A DNA stretch of 64,000 bases from Corynebacterium timonense (lineage in GTDB: Bacteria; Actinomycetota; Actinomycetes; Mycobacteriales; Mycobacteriaceae): contig NZ_LT629765.1 of assembly GCF_900105305.1 (NCBI RefSeq), positions 558,001 to 622,000 on the forward strand. Reading direction: 5' to 3'. The position numbers and the translations under genes were made by a program. Positions 47,611-58,101 of the stretch are shown here, piece after piece. A model generated the notes under the pieces. The model saw nothing but the letters and a program-made list of their open reading frames with translations, made no database searches and was not told the origin of the DNA. Numbering within the stretch: position 1 is the first letter of the stretch; each line of letters begins with the position of its first letter.

Positions 47611-48286
47611 CGCGCATACGCGCTCCGACAAGCGCCTGTCGCGGGCGGGGGCGGCCCTGCTCGCGGTGGGCGGGCTGCTCGTCGTCGGCTTCACCCGCCT
47701 GAGCTGGATGACGGTCACGTACTTCGACGACAGGGCCGGCGGCGGCGAAGCGGACATCAGCGGCGCCGCGTGGTCGGCGGAGGCCTCCGCAGTGTCGCTG
47801 CTGCTTTTCGTCTCCGCGATCGCCGCGCTTGCTTTGCGACGCCTCGGCCGCCGCATCGTCGGAGTCGTCGCCGCTGTCGCCGCCGCCGGCGCGTCGCTGG
47901 CCCCCCTCCGCCTGCTGGTGCAGGGCCCCGACCCCGAGCGCGCGCACACGATCCTCACCGCGGGCTACGAGGACCTGCAGTCCCGCTCTGACGCGATCCC
48001 CAGCTGGGCCGAGATCACCGGCATCGACGTGCACACCGTCAGTCCCGTGCTCATGCTGCTGGGGTGCGTGCTTGCCCTCGTGGGCGCGGTGATCGTTGTG
48101 GCGCGCCCCGGGACGGACACTGCAAAGCTGAACAAGTACGAGCGCGAGACCGTACGCCGGGAGAAGATCACGCAGGATTTGTCCGCCGACCCGGATTCTG
48201 GGCGGGTCATGTGGGACGCGCTCGAGGCCGACCTTGACCCCACGGACCTCGGGGACGTGCAGGAGGGGCCGGGGAAGCGCCGCTAG
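47603..48286 (+). CDS. Trp-biosynthesis-associated membrane protein (TIGR02234 type)
   Basis: 227 residues with hydrophobic segments at about 15-35, 65-85, 88-105 and 150-170, and a charged C-terminal tail ([19 protein letters not shown]). [12 protein letters not shown] after the first helix is typical of the family that in actinobacteria lies between trpE and trpC (Rv1610 in M. tuberculosis). Its function is unknown. Here trpE, trpB and trpA are missing and only this gene and a degenerate trpC remain between hisI and lgt. The start overlaps hisI by 8 bases. Confidence 0.88.
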   Translation: MTNAHTRSDKRLSRAGAALLAVGGLLVVGFTRLSWMTVTYFDDRAGGGEADISGAAWSAEASAVSLLLFVSAIAALALRRLGRRIVGVVAAVAAAGASLAPLRLLVQGPDPERAHTILTAGYEDLQSRSDAIPSWAEITGIDVHTVSPVLMLLGCVLALVGAVIVVARPGTDTAKLNKYERETVRREKITQDLSADPDSGRVMWDALEADLDPTDLGDVQEGPGKRR

Positions 48287-48394
48287 GAAGCGGCGCGATT
48301 TCGCCTCCGCGCCGTCGGCAGATACGCTGGCAGTAACCCATGTGCTCGGACCCCGTCGAGCACGCGCAGGTTTTCGCTGATGGGAGGGGTACAC

Positions 48395-49222
48395 ATGCCG
48401 GCCAGCCAGGCAGTTGACAGCGTCGTCGACGCTGTACTTCGCGACGTCGCTCGCCGCGAGGCCGGCGTGTCCTTCCGCGAGATTAAGGCGCGCTCGCGGG
48501 ACATGGAACCCACCCGCGACGTCCGCGCCGCGCTGCTGCGCTCCGGCTGCGGCGTGATCGTCGAGATCAAGCGCACCTCCCCGGTGCACGGCCCCACGGC
48601 CCCCTTTTCCGCCTCGGGGTTGTCGGTGGAGGACGTCGCCTGCGCGATCGAGGACGGTGGGGCCCACCTCATCGCCTGTCAGACGGAGCGCGTGCGTTTC
48701 GACGGCTCACTCGCCGACATGGCGGCCGCCCGCGAGGCGGTGAGCCTTCCCGTGGTGTGCCGCGACGTCATCGTCGACCCCTACCAGATCCACGAGGCGC
48801 GCTGCTACGGTGCCGACATGGTCCCGCTGCAGGTGGGCATCCTGGACCAGCACCGCCTCGAGGCACTCATCGACCGCGCCGAGAGCCTCGGTATGGAGGT
48901 CATGGCGGAGGTCCGCACTCCAGAGGACGCGGACCGGGCGCTGCGCGCCGGGGCGACGATCGTGGCGGTGAACTCGTGGACCTTCGACACCAACGCGCTC
49001 AACCGGCACGCCTTTGCCGACATCGCGCCTGGGCTGCCGACGGAGGTGCTCAAGATCAGCCTTGGCGGGGTGCGCAACGCGCGTGACCTTATCGACGCAG
49101 CCGCCGCGGGCGCCGACGCCGTCCTCGCCGCCGAGGCTGTCATGAGCCACGAGGACATCTGCGCGGCCACCCGGCGCCTCGCCGCCGCCGGCCAGCATCC
49201 GGCGTGCCCCTCGCGCTCGTAA
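48395..49222 (+). CDS. trpC: TrpC-like protein with degenerate active site
   Basis: 275 residues aligning end to end with M. tuberculosis indole-3-glycerol-phosphate synthase. VEIKRTSP keeps Glu57 and Lys59, and Glu172 and Asn193 are kept. However, the RKDF motif is CRDV (Arg123 for the catalytic Lys), AESG is SLGG (Leu223-Gly224 for the catalytic Glu-Ser), and the phosphate-binding GEG is AEA. DPYQIHEAR, RAESLGM and ADRALRAGA show it is a true homologue. Loss of several catalytic residues makes normal IGPS activity unlikely. ATG 48395 has GGGAGGGG upstream; ATG 48380 is upstream of that site. I infer a repurposed or decaying paralogue, not the organism's working TrpC. Confidence 0.88.
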   Translation: MPASQAVDSVVDAVLRDVARREAGVSFREIKARSRDMEPTRDVRAALLRSGCGVIVEIKRTSPVHGPTAPFSASGLSVEDVACAIEDGGAHLIACQTERVRFDGSLADMAAAREAVSLPVVCRDVIVDPYQIHEARCYGADMVPLQVGILDQHRLEALIDRAESLGMEVMAEVRTPEDADRALRAGATIVAVNSWTFDTNALNRHAFADIAPGLPTEVLKISLGGVRNARDLIDAAAAGADAVLAAEAVMSHEDICAATRRLAAAGQHPACPSRS

Positions 49223-49281
49223 TCCGGGCTGTATGTGCCCCGGCTCGCCCGCAGGCGGGTCCGTGAGGCAGACTATGGGGC

Positions 49282-50166
49282 GTGGAAACGACGATTCTGG
49301 CAAACATTCCTTCCCCGCCACAAGGGGTGTGGTACCTCGGCCGGCTCCCCATCCGCGCCTACGCGCTGTGCATCATCGCCGGGATTATCGTGGCGCTGTG
49401 GATTACCCTGCGCCGCTACAAGGCCCGCGGCGGCAACCCCGATGTGGTGTGGGACGCCGTCATCGTCGTCATCCCGGCCGGGATTGTCGGCGGGCGCTTG
49501 TACCACGTGATCACCGACTGGGATAAGTACTTTGGGCCCGGTAGAGACCCGTGGCAGGCGTTCAACGTCACCGCCGGCGGCCTCGGCATCTGGGGCGCGG
49601 TGGCGGCGGGCGTCCTCGGCGTGTGGGCGCTGTTTCGCGTCAAGAAGCTCCCGCTGGGCCCCTTTCTCGATTCGGCCGCGCCCGGCGTCATCCTCGCGCA
49701 GGCCATTGGGCGGTTGGGCAACTGGTTCAACCAGGAGCTCTACGGCCGCCCCACGGACGTGCCGTGGGCGTTGGACATCTACTACCGCGTCGGCCCGGAC
49801 GGCTCGTACGCCCCGCTGACGGGCCGCTCCACCGGCGAGGTCATCGCGAGTGTGCACCCCACATTCCTCTACGAGATGCTGTGGAACATCCTGCTCTTTT
49901 GCTTCCTGCTGTGGGCGGACCGTCGCTTCCGCCTCGGCCACGGCCGGGTGTTCGCGCTCTACGTTGCCGGGTACTCCCTGGGCCGCTCGTGCGTCGAGCT
50001 CATGCGCGCGGACGAAGCAAACATGATTCTTGGGCTGCGCGTGAACACCTGGGTGAGCGCTATTGTGCTGATCGTCGCTGTGATCGTGTTCTTCCGTCTG
50101 CGGAAGGGCCGGGAGACGCCGGAGGAGGTCGACCCGACGTACCACCGCGAGCGCGCCGAGGCGTAG
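49282..50166 (+). CDS. lgt: Prolipoprotein diacylglyceryl transferase
   Basis: Transfers diacylglycerol to the lipobox cysteine, the first step of lipoprotein maturation. The 294-residue membrane protein has about seven helices with [51 protein letters not shown] (signature, with the key Arg and Asn) and [11 protein letters not shown]. The His of the E. coli HGG motif is absent, as in other actinobacterial Lgt proteins as I recall them. GTG 49282. It works with LspA (13929) on the lipoproteins encoded in the window. Confidence 0.96.
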   Translation: METTILANIPSPPQGVWYLGRLPIRAYALCIIAGIIVALWITLRRYKARGGNPDVVWDAVIVVIPAGIVGGRLYHVITDWDKYFGPGRDPWQAFNVTAGGLGIWGAVAAGVLGVWALFRVKKLPLGPFLDSAAPGVILAQAIGRLGNWFNQELYGRPTDVPWALDIYYRVGPDGSYAPLTGRSTGEVIASVHPTFLYEMLWNILLFCFLLWADRRFRLGHGRVFALYVAGYSLGRSCVELMRADEANMILGLRVNTWVSAIVLIVAVIVFFRLRKGRETPEEVDPTYHRERAEA

Positions 50167-50231
50167 CGGGGTAGCTTGGGCGGCGGAACCGTACACGCCG
50201 GCGCCGCCGGAGCTAACTAGGGTGGGAGATC

Positions 50232-51642
<1,411 letters not shown>

Positions 51643-51659
<17 letters not shown>

Positions 51660-52353
51660 ACCCGGCCCACCACCACGCCGCCCAGTCGGCGGCGCCCGGC
51701 TGGGCCGGCACGGCACGCGATCCGCCCGGACCCACGATGCGGGTGACGGGGCTGATGCCGTGCAGCGAGTTCACAAACCACAGCGGCATACCTGGGCGCA
51801 GCCGTCCGGCGCGAACGCGGTGGCCGAGCTCGCGGGCGCGTTCGGCCACCTGCTCCTGGGTCACGGAGGGAAGCCGCACGCCCGCCGGCACGACGAGTAC
51901 GTCGCCGTGCCAGCCGACGAGGGCGCCGGTGGTCGTCTCGTCGAAATCGCCGAGGACCACGTCGTCCGCGCCGGGCGGTGCGTAGTTGTCCCGGAAACGG
52001 GCTAGGCGGGCGAGATCGGGGCCCTTGACCAGCGGCGCGGTGCGCGGGTCCGGCGCGTCGGCGAGGCCGAGCACCGTGGTGCGCCGCGCGGGCGGGGCGG
52101 GGCGCACGTCGAGGCGCAGCTCGCCCTCCGCGAGGGCCACCCGCGGGAAAAAGTGCCCCGCTTCGCCTACGACGCGGAGGGTGGCTTCCCAGAAGCCGGG
52201 CGGAAGCGGGCCGGTACAGCGCTCGAAGCGGCGCGCGTGGGAGCCGAGACAGTGGGTGCGGCCGTCCACGTGGCGCCACGAGTCCGCGCACGCGATCTCG
52301 CCGACGGGCGCGTCGGTGGGCTGCCACCCGTCGCTCCAGAGGTAGCGCCTCAT
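51643..52353 (-). CDS. pabC: Aminodeoxychorismate lyase-like class IV aminotransferase
   Basis: Probably releases pyruvate from 4-amino-4-deoxychorismate to make p-aminobenzoate for folate. The 236-residue protein is somewhat shorter than typical class IV PLP enzymes. VKGPDLARLARFRDNY holds the expected PLP lysine, VVLGDFDETTTGALVGWHGDVLVVP resembles the usual E-x-TxxNxF region, and LHGISPVTRI is the conserved end. Context is the main support: its ATG overlaps the pabAB stop by 4 bases. Confidence 0.85.
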
Positions 52354-54254
52354 TCGAGGCCGCCGATCACGGCGCGCGCCTTGAGCAGGAGTTCCGCGTA
52401 CTCGGCGTGCGCGTCCGAGGCCCACACGATGGCGCCGCCGGCGCCGACGCGCACGGTGTCGCCGTGCGCGACGGCGGTGCGGATGACCACGCTGAGGTCG
52501 GCGGAGCCGTCGAAACCGAGGTAGCCCACCACGCCCGAGTACACCCCGCGCGGCCCGGCCTCGAGCTCGTCGATGATCGCGCAGGTGCGCTCCTTCGGCG
52601 CGCCCGTCATTGAGCCGGGCGGGAACGCCGCGCGCACAAGGTCCACCAGGCTGGCCCCGGGGCGCAGCTGACCGGTCACGGTAGAGACGAGCTGGTGCAC
52701 GGTGGCGTAGGTTTCCACGTGCATGAGCTTCGGCACGGAGACGCTGCCGGGGGTGCAGACGCGGGAGAGGTCGTTGCGCAGTAGGTCGACGATCATGAGG
52801 TTCTCGGCGCGCGTTTTGGCGTCGTCACGCAGGGCGCTCGGAGGCTGATCGCGCGGGATGGTGCCCTTGATGGGCTTGGCCTCGACCGCGCGGTCGCGGA
52901 CGCGGAGGAAGCGTTCGGGCGAGCTGGAGAGCACTTCGACGTCGCCGAGGGCGAGGTAGGCGGCGTAGGGCGCCGGGTTGGAGCGCCGCAGCCGCGAGTA
53001 GAGGTCGAGGCCGCGGCCTGCGGCGGGTGCCTCGTAGGTGTCGGTCAGACACACCTCGTAGGAGTCCCCGCGCGCCAGCGCCGCTTTGATCGCCGCGATG
53101 CGCGCGAGGTACTCCTCCCTGCTCAGCCGCCACGATCCGGGGCCGAGGCCCGCGGGCTCGGTCGCGGCAGGCTGGGCGCGAAGAGCCGCTTTCAGCGTAG
53201 CGACGAGCCGCGTCGCCTCCGCCTCCCGTTCTGGCTGGTAGAGCGCCATGAGATGCGCGCGCCGCGCCGCGTGATCGTAGACGAGGAACGACTGCGGGCG
53301 CACAAAGCACGCGTCGGGGTAGGAGTTGGCGTGCCGGGGGACGAAGCCGGGGAGGGTCAGGGCGGCGCACTCGTAGGTGAGGTAGCCGACCCAGCCGCCA
53401 GTGAAGGGGAGAGGCGGGGCGGTGCTCGTGTCCACGTCCACGGCAAGCTCGGCCTCGAGCTCGGCGAGCACGTCCCCGCCCGAAGTGAGGCTGTAGGCCA
53501 AGGTGCGCGTCAACGACCCGGCGCCGCTGGCCATGATGCTGTAGCCCTCGCCCGTGGCGGAGTCGAGCCAGAAGGCGTTGCCTCCCGCGCCGGTGAGCGC
53601 ACGGAAGGTGGCCTCGGTGTCCAGGTCCACGTCCACCGCCTCGTGCGCAAGGCCCCACCTGCGCGGCGCGTCACCGGCGGGCGCGAGCGCAAGGAAGTTA
53701 CGCATGAGTGTGTCGCCGTGCTCGGTGAGTACCGACTCGGGGTGGAACTGCACGCCCCAATGCGGGGCGCCGAGCACCTCGAGGGCCTGCACAACGCCGT
53801 CCTCGCTGCGAGCGTGGACGCGCACGCCGGGAATGTCCGTGACATGCAGCGAGTGGTAGCGCACGACCCGCATGCCCTGAGGCACGCCGGCGAAGATGCC
53901 CTCGCCCGAGTGTCGGAGCGTGCTCACGTGCCCGTGGTGCGGCTCGGCGCGCTCGACGTCCGCGCCCGCTAGGTGGGCCAGGCCCTGATGGCCCAGGCAC
54001 ACCCCGAGCAGCGGGACGCCCGCGGCGGCCTCGATGACGGCGCGGGAGCCCCCAAAGTCCTCGTCGGCGCTCGGAGTGCCCGGCCCAGGGGAAATGACGA
54101 CGTGGCTGTAGGCACCAGCGCGCACGCGCTCGCAGATGCCCAAGCGGTCGACGTCGTCGGAGCGCACGACCTCGGGTTCCTCGCCCGCCACCGCGGCAAT
54201 GAGGTGGGCGAGGTTGAAGGTGTAGGAATCGCGGTTGTCGACGAGCAGGATCAC
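52350..54254 (-). CDS. pabAB: Fused aminodeoxychorismate synthase PabA-PabB
   Basis: Makes 4-amino-4-deoxychorismate from chorismate and glutamine for folate synthesis. The first 200 residues of 634 are a glutamine amidotransferase (ILLVDNRDSYTFNLAHLIAA, nucleophile Cys in LGVCLGHQGLAHLAG, His-Glu in WGVQFHPESVLTEHGD). The rest is the chorismate-binding domain with AKPIKGTIPRDQPPS, ENLMIVDLLRNDLSRVC, FPPGSMTGAPKERTC and VRVGAGGAIVWASD. The PIKGT lysine marks PabB rather than TrpE. GTG 54254 is the first start that fits the domain. pabC follows with a 4-base overlap. Confidence 0.95.
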   Translation of the reverse strand: MILLVDNRDSYTFNLAHLIAAVAGEEPEVVRSDDVDRLGICERVRAGAYSHVVISPGPGTPSADEDFGGSRAVIEAAAGVPLLGVCLGHQGLAHLAGADVERAEPHHGHVSTLRHSGEGIFAGVPQGMRVVRYHSLHVTDIPGVRVHARSEDGVVQALEVLGAPHWGVQFHPESVLTEHGDTLMRNFLALAPAGDAPRRWGLAHEAVDVDLDTEATFRALTGAGGNAFWLDSATGEGYSIMASGAGSLTRTLAYSLTSGGDVLAELEAELAVDVDTSTAPPLPFTGGWVGYLTYECAALTLPGFVPRHANSYPDACFVRPQSFLVYDHAARRAHLMALYQPEREAEATRLVATLKAALRAQPAATEPAGLGPGSWRLSREEYLARIAAIKAALARGDSYEVCLTDTYEAPAAGRGLDLYSRLRRSNPAPYAAYLALGDVEVLSSSPERFLRVRDRAVEAKPIKGTIPRDQPPSALRDDAKTRAENLMIVDLLRNDLSRVCTPGSVSVPKLMHVETYATVHQLVSTVTGQLRPGASLVDLVRAAFPPGSMTGAPKERTCAIIDELEAGPRGVYSGVVGYLGFDGSADLSVVIRTAVAHGDTVRVGAGGAIVWASDAHAEYAELLLKARAVIGGLE

Positions 54255-54291
54255 GAGCGCCGCCCCGCGAAAGGGCGAGCGCTCAGGGCGG

Positions 54292-56700
54292 CTAGTCGCG
54301 TGCGATCGGGGTCGGCTCGATGTTCCACACCTCGGTAGCGTAGTCGCGGATGGTGCGGTCGGACGAGAAGCGCCCTGACTCACAGATGTTGATCCAGCAC
54401 ATGCGCGCCCAGTGCAGCGGGTCCTCGTAGTACTCGTGGGCCATGCGGTCGCGGGTGTCGCGGTAGGCGGCGAAGTCGCCCAGCACGTAGTAGACGTCCG
54501 GGGTGTCCCAGCCATTCGACTCGAGGAGCGAGGCGCGGATGTCGTGGAAGGCGCCTGTTCCAGCGTCGTCAAGCGTGCCGTCGGTGAGCGCGTCGAGCGC
54601 GCGCTTGAGGCCCGGGGTCTGCTCGAGGCAGGCCTGCGGGTTGTAGCGCTCGCGCAGCTCGTCCAGTTCGTCGACGGTGGCGCCGAAGATGTAGGCGTTG
54701 TCCGCGCCGACGGAGTCGACGATCTCGACGTTGGCACCGTCCATGGTGCCCAGGGTGAGCGCGCCGTTCATCATGAACTTCATGTTGGAGGTGCCCGAGG
54801 CCTCCTTGCCCGCGGTGGAGATCTGCTCGGAGACGTCTGTGGCGGGGATGATGTGCTCGGCGGGGGAGACGTTGTAGTTCTCCACGAAGACGACCTGCAG
54901 GTAGGTCGATACCTCGGGGTCGTTGTTGACCAGCTCGCCGATCGCGTTGATGAGTTTGATGATGCCCTTCGCGCGCGCGTAGCCCGGCGCCGCCTTCGCG
55001 CCGAAGATGAAGGTGCGCTTGGGCACGTCGCGCTCGCCGTCCTCCTTGATGCGGAAGTACAGGTCGAGGATGTAGAGCGCGTTCATGAGCTGGCGCTTGT
55101 ACTCGTGCAGGCGCTTTATTTGGGTGTCAAAGACGGAGTCTGGATCGACTGTCTCGCCCTGGTGGTCGGACAGCCAGGCGGAGAAGGCCTCCTTGTTGGC
55201 CACCTTGATCTCGCGCAGTTCGCGCATGACGTCGTCGTTGTCGGCGAAGTGGCGCAGCTCGCGCAGCGCGTCGAGGTTTGTCACCCACGCGTCGGATCCG
55301 GAGAGGCGGTCCAGCAGTGCGGACAGGCGCGGGTTGCACATGCGCAGCCAGCGGCGCGGGGTGACGCCGTTGGTCTTGTTGTTGAACTTCTCCGGGTACA
55401 GCCCGTGCCAAAAGCCCAGGGTGTCGCGCTTGATGATGTCGGTGTGCAGAGCCGCCACGCCGTTGATGGAGTAGGAGGCGTAGGCCGCGATCCACGCCAT
55501 GTGCACCTTGCCGTCGTGGACGGGGGAGTGGCGGTGGGCGGTGTCGGGGTCGATCCCGCGGGACTCCATGTCCAGGCGGTAGCGGCGGTCGATTTCCACG
55601 ACGATCTCCCAGATACGCCAGAACAGCTGCTTGAAGATGGCCGCGTCCCAGGTCTCCAGCGCCTCCTGCAGCACAGTGTGGTTGGTGTAGGCGAAGGTGT
55701 GGGTGGTCACCTCCCAGGCCTCGTCCCAGCCGAGGCCGTGCTCGTCCATGAGCAGGCGCATCAGCTCCGGGATGGCGAGGACGGGGTGCGTGTCGTTGAG
55801 CTGAACCGAGTTGTAGTCGTGGAAGCCGCGCACGTCCTCGCCGTGGTGCTCGATGTAGGTGTCCAGCATCTCCTGCAGGGAGGCGGAGACGAAGAAGTAC
55901 TGCTGGCGCACGCGCAGCACCTTTCCGGCGAAGGAGGAGTCGTTGGGGTAGAGCACGCGTGTCAGGTCGTGCACCGCCTCGCGCTCGAGGATGGCGTCGG
56001 TGAAGCGCTGGTGGTTGAACGCGTCGTAGTCAAACTCGTGGACAGGCTTGGCGTCCCACAGGCGCAGCGTGCCGACGTTGCGGGTGCCGTAGCCGGTGAT
56101 CGGCATGTCGTAGGGCACCGCGCGGACGTTCATGTCGTCGAAACGCACGATGCGCTGCTGCGTGCCGCGGCGCACGATGAAGGGGTAGAAGGTCTCCTTC
56201 CAGGCGTCGGGTTGCTCCTTCTGGAAGCCGTCGACGAACTCCTGGCGGAACAGGCCGTAGCGGTAGAGCAGGCCGTAGCCGGTAACGGGGTAGTCCTGGG
56301 TCACCGCGGAGTCGAGGAAGCAGGCAGCGAGGCGGCCCAGGCCGCCGTTGCCCAGGGCGGCGTCGTGCTCGGCCTCGAGGACATCGGCCAGCTCGCGGCC
56401 GTACTCGGAGGTGACGCGCGCCGCGTCGTCGACAAGGCCCACGTTGGTGAGGTTGTTCAGAAGGGCGCGGCCCTGCAGGAACTCCGCGGAGAAGTACGCC
56501 TGGCGGCGGGTGGCGGCGTAGGCCTTGCGGGTCGCGTCCCAGTCGTCGGCCAGCTGCTCCATGACCGCTGCGGACAGGCCGGTCCAGAACTTTTTCACAG
56601 TCGAGTTTTCGGGTCGCGCGCCGGAGAAGCTGCGGATGTGCCCGCCGATGGTGGATTCGAAAGCTGGCGTGTGTGCTGGTGTGTTCATGGTCTGCTTCAT
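54292..56700 (-). CDS. glgP: Glycogen/maltodextrin phosphorylase
   Basis: Releases glucose-1-phosphate from alpha-glucan ends. The 802-residue GT35 enzyme has AALGNGGLGRLAACFLDS, VQLNDTHPVLAIPELMR, WHGLYPEKFNNKTNGVTPRRW-type sequence and the PLP/phosphate motif EASGTSNMKFMMNGALTLGTMDGANVEI, which includes the cofactor lysine. Length equals E. coli GlgP/MalP. GlgX and TreY/TreZ, all in this window, act on the same polymer. ATG 56700 (MKQTMNTPAH) or the in-frame ATG 56688 may be used; neither has a strong binding site. Confidence 0.96.
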   Translation of the reverse strand: MKQTMNTPAHTPAFESTIGGHIRSFSGARPENSTVKKFWTGLSAAVMEQLADDWDATRKAYAATRRQAYFSAEFLQGRALLNNLTNVGLVDDAARVTSEYGRELADVLEAEHDAALGNGGLGRLAACFLDSAVTQDYPVTGYGLLYRYGLFRQEFVDGFQKEQPDAWKETFYPFIVRRGTQQRIVRFDDMNVRAVPYDMPITGYGTRNVGTLRLWDAKPVHEFDYDAFNHQRFTDAILEREAVHDLTRVLYPNDSSFAGKVLRVRQQYFFVSASLQEMLDTYIEHHGEDVRGFHDYNSVQLNDTHPVLAIPELMRLLMDEHGLGWDEAWEVTTHTFAYTNHTVLQEALETWDAAIFKQLFWRIWEIVVEIDRRYRLDMESRGIDPDTAHRHSPVHDGKVHMAWIAAYASYSINGVAALHTDIIKRDTLGFWHGLYPEKFNNKTNGVTPRRWLRMCNPRLSALLDRLSGSDAWVTNLDALRELRHFADNDDVMRELREIKVANKEAFSAWLSDHQGETVDPDSVFDTQIKRLHEYKRQLMNALYILDLYFRIKEDGERDVPKRTFIFGAKAAPGYARAKGIIKLINAIGELVNNDPEVSTYLQVVFVENYNVSPAEHIIPATDVSEQISTAGKEASGTSNMKFMMNGALTLGTMDGANVEIVDSVGADNAYIFGATVDELDELRERYNPQACLEQTPGLKRALDALTDGTLDDAGTGAFHDIRASLLESNGWDTPDVYYVLGDFAAYRDTRDRMAHEYYEDPLHWARMCWINICESGRFSSDRTIRDYATEVWNIEPTPIARD

Positions 56701-56714
56701 CTACCTCATCTACC
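56697..56714 (-). repeat. 9-bp tandem repeat over the glgP start
   Basis: Read on the minus strand, GGTAGATGA occurs twice in a row. The second copy supplies the glgP ATG. The first supplies an ATG whose frame stops after one more codon (ATG-AGG-TAG) right before the glgP start. Confidence 0.7.
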
Positions 56715-56808
56715 TGGCGAATCGCCGTTGGTGCGTGCTGGTGGGTGTGGTGTGTGCGTGCCGGGGCAGGTTTCCCCGGTGGTGCGGGGCCCGGGACGGT
56801 TCCCGAGC

Positions 56809-58083
56809 CTACCTGGACAGGTACGTCAGCACCGCGGTGATCGCGGCCTTGTTGGCCGACTCGATCGTCGGCTCGTACTCCGGCAGGAAGGTCGCCATGT
56901 GGTTGACGGGGACGTCCTCGTTGACGCGGTCGGCGCGCACCGCTGCGTCCCATTGCTCCCGCGGGGTGCAGCCGACTAGCCAGAAGAAGTAGGGCGCGCC
57001 GAAGGCCGTCGGAATCGTGGGGAAGTCCTCCGAGACGGTCTTGCGCGGCGCTCGCACCGAGTCGTGCCCGAAGACGGCGTCGAAGTTGGGGCGGACCTTG
57101 TTGTACACGACGGCGTCATTGCTCAGCAGCTCCCCGTGGGCGAAGTACTCGATCGCGGGGGCGTCCGTGATGCCGGAGGCGAGCACCTCGGCGTGGACGA
57201 CGCGCTCGATGGAGGCGTAGACCTTGGCCTTTGTCTTGTCACTGTAGAAGCGGCAGTTGAGGGTGAGCTCCGCGGAGGCCGGGATGATGTTGTTGGCGGA
57301 GCCGGCGCGCATGCTGGCGACGGTGACCACGGCGAAGTCGCCGGGGTCGACTTCGCGGCCGACGATGCCCTGCATGCGGGTGATGATCATGGCGGCGGTA
57401 AACGTCGGGTCCACCGCGGCGTGCGGCATGGAGCCGTGGGCGCTGCGGCCCGGGATGGTGACGCGGATGGAGTCGCAGGCGGCGAACTGGGGGCCCTCCT
57501 TGCTCATCACCTGGCCTGCGCGGCCGGGCATGACGTGCATGCCAAAGCACACGTCGGGCCGGGGCACACGGCTGGTCAGGCCGTCCTCGACCATCGCGTC
57601 CGCCCCAGCGGCGATCTCCTCGCCCGGCTGGAACAGCGCGATGAAGGTGCCCGTCCAGTGCTCGCGCGTGTGGTCCATGAAGTCGCACAGGCCGAGCAGA
57701 GCCGTGGTGTGCACGTCGTGGCCGCAGGCGTGCATCGTCCCCACAGGCTTGCCGTCGGGGCCCGGCACGACCTTGTGGGAGGCGTAGGACACCCCGGTCG
57801 CCTCGGTGACGGGCAAGCCGTCGAAGTCGGCGCGGTAGAGCACGGTCGGTCCCTCGCCGTTGCGGAAGATGGCGACGATGCCGTACTGGCCCAGCGGGGC
57901 GACAACCTCGCAGTCGAAGCGGCCCAGCTCGGTGAGGATGCGCCGGTGGGTCTCCTCCTCCTGCATCGACAGCTCGGGGTTCGAGTGCAGGATCTCGTAG
58001 AGGCGTCGCTGCCACACCGAGTCGATCTCGTAGGCGGCGAAGATGTCGGCGAAGGGCGTGTCCGCGTCTGGGCCGGTACTCAT
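56809..58083 (-). CDS. M20-family amidohydrolase
   Basis: A 424-residue zinc/manganese hydrolase of the M20D branch (N-acyl amino-acid or IAA-conjugate type). Metal ligands are visible in MHACGHDVHTTALLG and QPGEEIAAGADAMVEDG, with the late EDFPTIPTAFGAPYFFWLVG. The lid/dimerisation insertion lies at about 185-300 (IPGRSAHGSMPHAAVDPTFTAA). No signal peptide is seen. The acyl substrate cannot be told from sequence. Its start lies 18 bases after the stop of the DUF4921 gene on the same strand, so the two are probably one operon. In 108 bases between its stop and glgP I see only the glgP start repeat. Confidence 0.92.
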   Translation of the reverse strand: MSTGPDADTPFADIFAAYEIDSVWQRRLYEILHSNPELSMQEEETHRRILTELGRFDCEVVAPLGQYGIVAIFRNGEGPTVLYRADFDGLPVTEATGVSYASHKVVPGPDGKPVGTMHACGHDVHTTALLGLCDFMDHTREHWTGTFIALFQPGEEIAAGADAMVEDGLTSRVPRPDVCFGMHVMPGRAGQVMSKEGPQFAACDSIRVTIPGRSAHGSMPHAAVDPTFTAAMIITRMQGIVGREVDPGDFAVVTVASMRAGSANNIIPASAELTLNCRFYSDKTKAKVYASIERVVHAEVLASGITDAPAIEYFAHGELLSNDAVVYNKVRPNFDAVFGHDSVRAPRKTVSEDFPTIPTAFGAPYFFWLVGCTPREQWDAAVRADRVNEDVPVNHMATFLPEYEPTIESANKAAITAVLTYLSR

Positions 58084-58101
58084 GGGGTGGTCGATACTCC
58101 T

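Noticed and set aside
54412..56979. 855-codon plus-strand frame opposite glgP
   Set aside because: Antisense shadow of glycogen phosphorylase; valine-rich low-complexity translation without motifs.
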